From Lachnospiraceae bacterium (GTDB lineage: Bacteria > Bacillota > Clostridia > Lachnospirales > Lachnospiraceae): 48,039 nucleotides of DNA. A program made the position numbers and the translations under genes. A model generated the notes under the pieces. The model was not told the DNA's origin and did no database searches. It was given only the letters and a program-made list of their open reading frames with translations. How positions within the stretch are numbered: position 1 is the stretch's first letter; each line of letters opens with the position of its first letter. The DNA is taken from assembly GCA_021205385.1 (NCBI GenBank), contig JAJPXQ010000138.1:1-48039 (forward strand), written 5' to 3'. Of this stretch, positions 43,357 to 48,039 are shown one piece after another.

Positions 43357-44022
43357 TTATTCTATAAGGGAAATCCGGTTAAGCGGCCAGACCCTTATGA
43401 TGACTTTTCCGACAATCTGATCAACCTCGATACAGCCGATCGTACTGCTTCGGGAATCAATGGATACGGACCGGTTGTCACCCATCACAAAATACCGGTT
43501 TTCCGGCACCTGGTAAGGATAGGTGATGTCCGTCTCCCCCGGAGATTTCTCTGTAATGTAAGGTTCGTCTATCAATTCGTCATTGACATAGACATTTCCT
43601 TCACTGTCTATGTCAATGATGTCTCCCGGCCCGCCGATGACACGCTTCAGAAGAAGCTTATTCTGGTAATAAAAACCAACCAGATCACCCGTTTCAAAGT
43701 CCGCATTCTTTACAAGGACCGTAATATCGCCATCTGACAGGGTGGGCTCCATGCTGGTTCCAGACACCTGCAGGACCGGCAGGAACATGGTCGCCAGCAG
43801 AATTGTAGCCGCAGCGACGATGATCAGCGCGTAAATAGTGGTCCGAAGCGTCTGTAAATATTTCTTCTGATACTGCAGTCGTTCCCGCTCTGCATCCACA
43901 GCCGCTTCACTGGGAATGGGAACTGTATTTTCCCCTCCTGACTCTTTTTCATCCTGCTGCAGCGCATAAATGATTTCTATCAGCTCTTTGCGGTTCATCT
44001 TCCGCAGATTCTTTTCCGCCAT
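43357..44022 (-). CDS. lepB: Signal peptidase I, pilus-operon associated
   Basis: A 221-residue type I signal peptidase. A cytoplasmic charged N-terminus of about 58 residues is followed by one transmembrane helix (about 60-84). The catalytic Ser90 is in SGTSMEPTL and Lys126 in LLLKRVIGGPGD; the box E region YFVMGDNRSVSIDSR is intact. The N-terminal extension is longer than in housekeeping SipS-like enzymes. It lies between a sortase and the giant surface protein gene, 3 bases after the former with GAGGAG upstream. Dedicated signal peptidases occur in some streptococcal pilus operons (SipA), where they assist pilus assembly; a similar role is inferred. Confidence 0.92.
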   Translation of the reverse strand: MAEKNLRKMNRKELIEIIYALQQDEKESGGENTVPIPSEAAVDAERERLQYQKKYLQTLRTTIYALIIVAAATILLATMFLPVLQVSGTSMEPTLSDGDITVLVKNADFETGDLVGFYYQNKLLLKRVIGGPGDIIDIDSEGNVYVNDELIDEPYITEKSPGETDITYPYQVPENRYFVMGDNRSVSIDSRSSTIGCIEVDQIVGKVIIRVWPLNRISLIE

Positions 44023-44025
44023 GTG

Positions 44026-44634
44026 CTACTCCTCTTTCACAACGGCGACACAGCTGCATCTGACCGTTACCCTGGTCTGCCCTCCAAGCGTACAGGTAAA
44101 CAGGGTCAGATCCCATTCTTCCGAGGCCCCGTCCAGCATTTCTTCCACAGCTGTCGGCTGAAGAATGATCACCTCGTCCACCTCATAATAGAAGACGTTG
44201 CCGTTCACATCCGTAAACAGGATCTCGTCCCCGGCATTCAGATTTTTCAGATTTCTGAAATGCCGCTCATAATTGTGGCCGCATATGACGAGGTCGTCAG
44301 TCCGGGCAGAACCGCTGTACCGGCCCGGAGCGATTTTCAGCCCCCTGTAGCTCCACTCTGACATAACCGGCAGTTCCAGTCCGTAACGCTCGATGGAAAG
44401 GGTACCAATATACGCATTGCCATCGACCTCGACTATGTTCATCTGCGTATCTTCCTGACCCGGAAGCGCATCGGCATCGCTTTCTTCTTCCGCCTGTTTC
44501 AGAGCATCCAGTATTCCAACCATCGAATTTCCGGCTCGCCAGTTATCCCATTCATTGTAGGCCAGCAGTGCGACCGCTGCGAGCAGCATCAGAGTGCCCA
44601 GTGCCAGAAACAGAGAAGCAATCCTACGCCGCAT
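44026..44634 (-). CDS. Sortase (second sortase of the pilus operon)
   Basis: A cysteine transpeptidase of 202 residues with one N-terminal membrane helix (about 5-26) and an extracellular sortase barrel. The catalytic residues are His120 (ICGHNY), Cys181 (LFTCTL) and Arg188 (GGQTRV). It lacks a C-terminal membrane helix, unlike the class C enzyme upstream, and the TLFTC-x6-R spacing resembles class B/D-type sortases; I leave the class open. It overlaps the LPQTG pilin gene by 11 bases. It may attach the finished pilus to the wall, or process the giant LPVSG protein (inference). Confidence 0.88.
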   Translation of the reverse strand: MRRRIASLFLALGTLMLLAAVALLAYNEWDNWRAGNSMVGILDALKQAEEESDADALPGQEDTQMNIVEVDGNAYIGTLSIERYGLELPVMSEWSYRGLKIAPGRYSGSARTDDLVICGHNYERHFRNLKNLNAGDEILFTDVNGNVFYYEVDEVIILQPTAVEEMLDGASEEWDLTLFTCTLGGQTRVTVRCSCVAVVKEE

Positions 44635-45385
44635 AGTCTTCCTTCTTTTTCAGGCAGCGGCCTATGATCAAAAACAGACCTCCGCCAATCACCAGCAGAG
44701 GAATCGGCCAGTAGAGCTGCCCTGTCTGCGGCAGAATCGTCGTCGAGACATAGACCGTCGTGCTGCTCTCTGATTCTGAGTCTGAACTGGAATCGGAACC
44801 GGAGCCTGAACCGGAGTCTGAATCTGTATCCTCCTCTGTCTGCGTCTCCTTCAGCATCACCGTGCCGACCTTCGGGCTGGCATTCACTGTGTAATTCCAC
44901 ACGCCATCTTCTTCTATCGGCAGCGTTACCGCAAAGGGACTGATCGTCTCATAGTTCGCAGACTCTGTAGTCTGCACAATCAGATAGAGTCCAAGTTCCA
45001 GATTGGTGAAACGAACCTTTCCGTCCTCACCGATACTTTTTTTCTCCCCGGAGACAGAATTCTTGCGGGCATAATCCGCCAGAACGGACGCCAGGGATGT
45101 ATCCGTGACATCCAGCGTTGCCGTACAGCCTGCGAAACTCTGCGTATATTCATAAGCCATATTTCCGTCATCCAGATACAGCTTTGCCACTTCATAGATC
45201 GTCACAGCACCGCCTGAAACGGTTGCCCCGTCCGAATCCGTGAGTGTCAGTTCAATTGTACCCGTACGACTCAGTTCAAGATCCGCAGACTCCGCGGCAC
45301 TGACAGCCATCACATTTGTGCCGATCAGGACAAGTCCCATAAGCAGTGCCGCAGCTCTTTTTAAAAATCCATCCATATATTTCAT
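44624..45385 (-). CDS. LPQTG-anchored pilin subunit
   Basis: A secreted protein of about 253 residues. The signal peptide ends near VSAAE (about 33). The ectodomain carries a pilin-like motif W-x3-V-x3-P-K (VWNYTVNASPK, Lys about 172-174) and a beta-rich Cna-like fold (LGLYLIVQTTES). A Ser-Asp/Gly/Glu tract (about 190-210) leads to LPQTG near 220, a membrane helix and a KKKE tail. I start at ATG 45385, with GGAGG 7 bases upstream; an ATG at 45391 overlaps the sortase stop. It is likely a minor or basal pilin. The motif suggests it can also be polymerised through its own lysine. Confidence 0.88.
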   Translation of the reverse strand: MKYMDGFLKRAAALLMGLVLIGTNVMAVSAAESADLELSRTGTIELTLTDSDGATVSGGAVTIYEVAKLYLDDGNMAYEYTQSFAGCTATLDVTDTSLASVLADYARKNSVSGEKKSIGEDGKVRFTNLELGLYLIVQTTESANYETISPFAVTLPIEEDGVWNYTVNASPKVGTVMLKETQTEEDTDSDSGSGSGSDSSSDSESESSTTVYVSTTILPQTGQLYWPIPLLVIGGGLFLIIGRCLKKKEDYAA

Positions 45386-45387
45386 AC

Positions 45388-46245
45388 TCATCCCTCCATA
45401 GACTTCTTTTTCCCACGCTTCCGGGGATTGACAAGCAGGCCTATCACTACAATCACGAGTATGGGAACTGCAAGTACCGATGCCACGAGTAGCGGCGCAA
45501 CCTGCTGCGCTTCGGCAGTCACATGAAGCACGGTCTCATCAGCATTCTCTATCCTTACGCCACGCACCAACAGGCGATGACTGTTAACTCCATAGGGAGT
45601 GCAGGTCATCAGTGTGCAGTAATCTTTTCCCTCCTCGATATAGAGATTTTCGATCTCATCCGGCTCAACGATGGAAATCTGATCGACTTCATAAGTCAAC
45701 ACCTGATTCAGAACCGTAATGGTAAACGTATCTCCGCTCTCCATCTGATCCAGATTCGTAAACAGCAGTGCACTGGGCAGTCCCCTGTGCGCTGAAATCA
45801 CACAATGGGTGTTCTCTCCTCCTACCGGCAGGCTGCTGCCTTCCAGATGTCCGGCCGCAATCTGCAGGACCCCGGCATCCGTACCATGGTAAATGGGAAG
45901 CTGCACATCGATCTTATCAATCGTAATATATCCCATCACGTCGGTGCCGCTAATGTTTAACAAGTCCCAGTAATCCTCATCAACCAGCTCCGGACGCACA
46001 ATGGTACTGGAAGAACCAAGAGCGGCCAGATTTTCATTATATGCCTGCGCCTCTTCCAGATAAGAGAGATAATCTGTCTCTTCCAGAGCCGCCACTGCCG
46101 CTTCGTAGTTCTCAACCGCCCGTGTAGAGACCCGCTCGTTCCACCAGTTGCTCACGGAAGGATATGCCAGGAGGATAATACCGGCAAGGAACACGAGGAT
46201 TAAAACAACCGTAATAATCCGGTCCATTTTTTTCTTGCTCTTCAT
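45388..46245 (-). CDS. Class C (pilin-polymerising) sortase
   Basis: About 285 residues with membrane helices at both ends (about 9-29 and 250-270), the class C topology. The catalytic His143 is in VISAHRGLP, Cys205 in LMTCTPYGVNSHR and Arg214 in HRLLVRG. The usual D-P-F/W lid motif before the barrel is not seen; the region reads ELVDEDYWDLLN, so the lid may be altered. I start at ATG 46245; a longer frame reaches 46371 but covers the stem-loops and lacks sortase features. It should join backbone pilins at LPSTG to the next pilin's lysine (Lys188). Confidence 0.92.
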   Translation of the reverse strand: MKSKKKMDRIITVVLILVFLAGIILLAYPSVSNWWNERVSTRAVENYEAAVAALEETDYLSYLEEAQAYNENLAALGSSSTIVRPELVDEDYWDLLNISGTDVMGYITIDKIDVQLPIYHGTDAGVLQIAAGHLEGSSLPVGGENTHCVISAHRGLPSALLFTNLDQMESGDTFTITVLNQVLTYEVDQISIVEPDEIENLYIEEGKDYCTLMTCTPYGVNSHRLLVRGVRIENADETVLHVTAEAQQVAPLLVASVLAVPILVIVVIGLLVNPRKRGKKKSMEG

Positions 46246-46278
46246 CGTTCCATCAGCCTCTTCTCTGCCGCATAAGCT

Positions 46279-46327
46279 GTTCGCTCTTAGCTGCCTGCCC
46301 CTGCCTGATAGACGGCGGGCAGCGAAC
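46279..46327 (-). other. Second stem-loop in the pilin-sortase gap
   Basis: GCTGCCTGCC (46290-46299) can pair with GGCGGGCAGC (46314-46323), with a wobble. The flanking GTTCGCT and AGCGAAC can extend or compete with the stem. It lies about 45 bases before the sortase start. Confidence 0.55.
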
Positions 46328-46356
46328 AACAAACAACGATTCAAATTCTGGAGGTC

Positions 46357-46384
46357 CCTGCCCCGGCCCAAAGGCCGGGACAGG
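46357..46384 (-). other. Strong stem-loop after the pilin gene
   Basis: A 12-bp GC-rich stem (one wobble) with a 4-base loop, 33 bases past the pilin stop. No T-run follows on the minus strand, so it is more likely a processing or partial-attenuation element that favours pilin over sortase mRNA than a full terminator. Confidence 0.7.
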
Positions 46385-46417
46385 AATTACAGGAATCAAA
46401 TGGGTACAACCAGCAAG

Positions 46418-47971
46418 TTACTCAGCATTGCCCATGCGTCTTCTGGTAATCAGAAGAACCGCCGCGCCAATGACAAGGATGGAGCCGACGACATAGAAGA
46501 TCGTCGTGCCCATGCCGCCGGTGCTGGGCAGGGTAGAACCGCTGTAGTTCATGATGTCCGTTGTGATGGTGCCATCGGAAAGGACCTCGGTGTAGCCTTC
46601 AATCTCATTGCCGTCTGCATCGACGACCTTAAGAGAGGTCAGTTCGCCCTCGGTATGCTCCGCCACAATGTAGAACTCCACATCCTCCATGGTGTTGTAG
46701 CCCGCCGGGGTCGTGGTCTCAGACAGCTTGTACTGGCCGTCGTCCAGACCGCTCCAGGTAAAGGATGACAGATCATCGCCCGTGATCTCACTGCCTACAG
46801 CTACATACTCTTTCGTATCAGCATCATACTTGTACAGAGTGAAGCCCGCGCCATTCAGCGCATTGTTCTCCTCGTCGATTTTGTTGACCGTCAGCTCGAA
46901 GGTGAACACCGTGGTCTTGTCATCAGGAGTCTCGCCGGTCGTGCCGCCGTCTTTCTCATTGGGGTTGTTGGAATACTCAAGATAAGCGTCGTTCTCCTCC
47001 ATGTAGGAAGCCTTATCATTCAGAGTCGCGGTGTAGCTCACGACGACCGTGCTGCTGGCTACAGCAACCGTTTCGGTCAGATCAGAGAATGTGATGGTCA
47101 CGGAAGTGGTTCCATCCTCCTCGCTTGTGACAGAGTCCACAGTGTAGAACGAGCTGTTGATCTCGGTACCGTCGATGGTCACCTTTGCGGAATCGCTGTT
47201 GAAGGTCAGGCCGTCGGACATGGTATCGTGGAAGATCAGCTGGTAGGTCTCATAGTCACCATAGTTCGTGGGCAGGGTGGCGGTCAAAGTGAAGGAAATC
47301 GCATCGCCGATGTCGTAGTCAGCGGAATCGTTTTCGCTCGTTGTAGCAGAGGTGTCAGCAGAATCGTTAATGTCGTCCACGGTCTTGTCCAGCGAGGGGA
47401 TATCGGACTTCGCATTTACTTCCACATCGCCAACAACCTGCAGGATATAGCTGGTATATGCGCCGTCCTTCTCTGGAATAACCGTGTTCTCAATCAGGTA
47501 GTAGCCGGCACCGGTGACGGAGATGGTGTATGTCCCCGCGTCCGCATCATAAGTGGACACTTCCTCAACCGTTGTGCTGCCGGCAGCGATCAGGGTGAAA
47601 ATATCAGCGATGTATGCGGCAAACTCGGCTGCTGTAATCTTGCCGTCTGCCAGAGCCTCAGCCAGTCCGGCTGCGCTGGACTCGTAGTCTGCCTCACCGT
47701 CTTCATCATAGTCACCGCTTAAGACTGACGCATAGTTCTCCAGCACATCGGCCTGTTTTTCATCGCCCAGAGCATCCCCGAACTCAATATTGGACAGGAC
47801 GCCTTCGGACAGATCGCCGACGAAAATCTGATAGGCCGTGTACTCATAACCCTCGGTGGAGTTATTGATGGTAATGGTATACGTGTCATCCGCTGCAAAG
47901 GCTGTGACACTCATCGCCATTACCATAACCAGCGCCATCATCATACTGACAAGTTTCTTCATTTTACGCAT
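46418..47971 (-). CDS. LPSTG-anchored major (backbone) pilin, SpaA/FimA type
   Basis: A 517-residue isopeptide-forming pilin. The signal peptide ends at AFA (26). An N-terminal domain (about 30-180) leads to a pilin motif-like VEVNAKSD with the probable acceptor Lys188. A fimbrial D2-type domain (about 190-330, FTLTATLPTNYGDYETYQLI) and a SpaA/Cna-B domain (about 355-450, ALNGAGFTLYKYD; E-box-like YKLSETTTPAGY with Glu418) follow. The end is LPSTG (481-485), a membrane helix and RRR. AGAGGA lies 8 bases before the ATG. It is the first pilus gene in the window; the sortase C gene follows after two stem-loops. Confidence 0.93.
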   Translation of the reverse strand: MRKMKKLVSMMMALVMVMAMSVTAFAADDTYTITINNSTEGYEYTAYQIFVGDLSEGVLSNIEFGDALGDEKQADVLENYASVLSGDYDEDGEADYESSAAGLAEALADGKITAAEFAAYIADIFTLIAAGSTTVEEVSTYDADAGTYTISVTGAGYYLIENTVIPEKDGAYTSYILQVVGDVEVNAKSDIPSLDKTVDDINDSADTSATTSENDSADYDIGDAISFTLTATLPTNYGDYETYQLIFHDTMSDGLTFNSDSAKVTIDGTEINSSFYTVDSVTSEEDGTTSVTITFSDLTETVAVASSTVVVSYTATLNDKASYMEENDAYLEYSNNPNEKDGGTTGETPDDKTTVFTFELTVNKIDEENNALNGAGFTLYKYDADTKEYVAVGSEITGDDLSSFTWSGLDDGQYKLSETTTPAGYNTMEDVEFYIVAEHTEGELTSLKVVDADGNEIEGYTEVLSDGTITTDIMNYSGSTLPSTGGMGTTIFYVVGSILVIGAAVLLITRRRMGNAE

Positions 47972-48012
47972 TTTTTTTGTCCTCTTTTCTTTTATTTGTT
48001 TACAAGACTTTA

Positions 48013-48021
48013 CCCCCCCCC
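48013..48021 (-). repeat. Homopolymer of nine G (coding sense) upstream of the pilin gene
   Basis: Nine consecutive C on the plus strand, 42 bases before the pilin start. The run ends 18 bases from the window edge, so its setting (promoter spacer or coding) cannot be read. Such tracts are classical slippage sites for phase variation. Confidence 0.7.
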
Positions 48022-48039
48022 AGACCGTCCGAAAAGCCG

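Noticed and set aside
46246..46371. N-terminal extension of the class C sortase
   Set aside because: The extended frame covers the stem-loops, lacks a ribosome site and gives an Arg-rich, non-conserved N-terminus before a normal sortase signal-anchor.

Overview
The window looks like a chromosomal segment of an anaerobic, Gram-positive Clostridia, most likely a gut Lachnospiraceae-type bacterium. This is inferred from moderate GC, ylxM-ffh, the ACT/PFL (UPF0237/UPF0210) pair, SpaA-type pilins with sortases, BspA-type leucine-rich repeats and TRAP transport next to a YdiB-like dehydrogenase. No rRNA, tRNA, CRISPR array or intact insertion sequence was seen. Every intact gene lies on the minus strand. 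The only plus-strand coding signal is a 45-codon C-terminal gene remnant at 34422-34556.

Layout, from right to left (the direction of transcription). (1) 48039-34632 is a sortase pilus operon: LPSTG backbone pilin, two stem-loops, class C sortase, LPQTG pilin, a second sortase, a dedicated signal peptidase I, and a giant (about 2,890 residue) LRR surface protein ending in LPVSG, closed by a strong terminator. A run of nine G (coding sense) lies upstream of the first pilin. (2) 34556-33273 holds the gene remnant and a Fic protein with its own promoter inside a perfect inverted repeat. (3) 33192-24137 is one long run: alaS, a zinc-finger anti-sigma-like protein, polA, coaE, a WalJ-type metallo-hydrolase, an ACT protein, a PFL protein and a small prepilin peptidase. 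(4) 24007-19464 holds two MFS transporters and a PepX-like peptidase. (5) 19334-18032 is an XRE regulator plus a nucleotidyltransferase, resembling a toxin-antitoxin pair. (6) 17935-17801 is a decayed, internally deleted relative of the prepilin peptidase. (7) 17716-16370 holds a small pair including a DUF4160 protein, then a HAD phosphatase. (8) 16259-14304 is a secreted lipoprotein with a Gly/Met-rich segment and a beta-helix-like body.

(9) 14146-10014 is the most interesting metabolic operon: two membrane proteins (one DUF5058-like), an M19 dipeptidase, a MalY/PatB-type C-S lyase and a MarR regulator. It is driven by a consensus promoter followed by overlapping perfect palindromes. The set is what would be needed to import a Cys-Gly or S-conjugated dipeptide, hydrolyse it and cleave the C-S bond; this role is inferred. 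(10) 9891-1826 is a nine-gene run: DUF362 protein, map, mgtE, deoC, cdd, a YdiB-type shikimate/quinate dehydrogenase and a three-part TRAP transporter, closed by a terminator. The last four genes suggest uptake and oxidation of a cyclic polyol acid. (11) 1728-34 is ylxM-ffh, whose promoter -35 box lies inside the preceding terminator hairpin.
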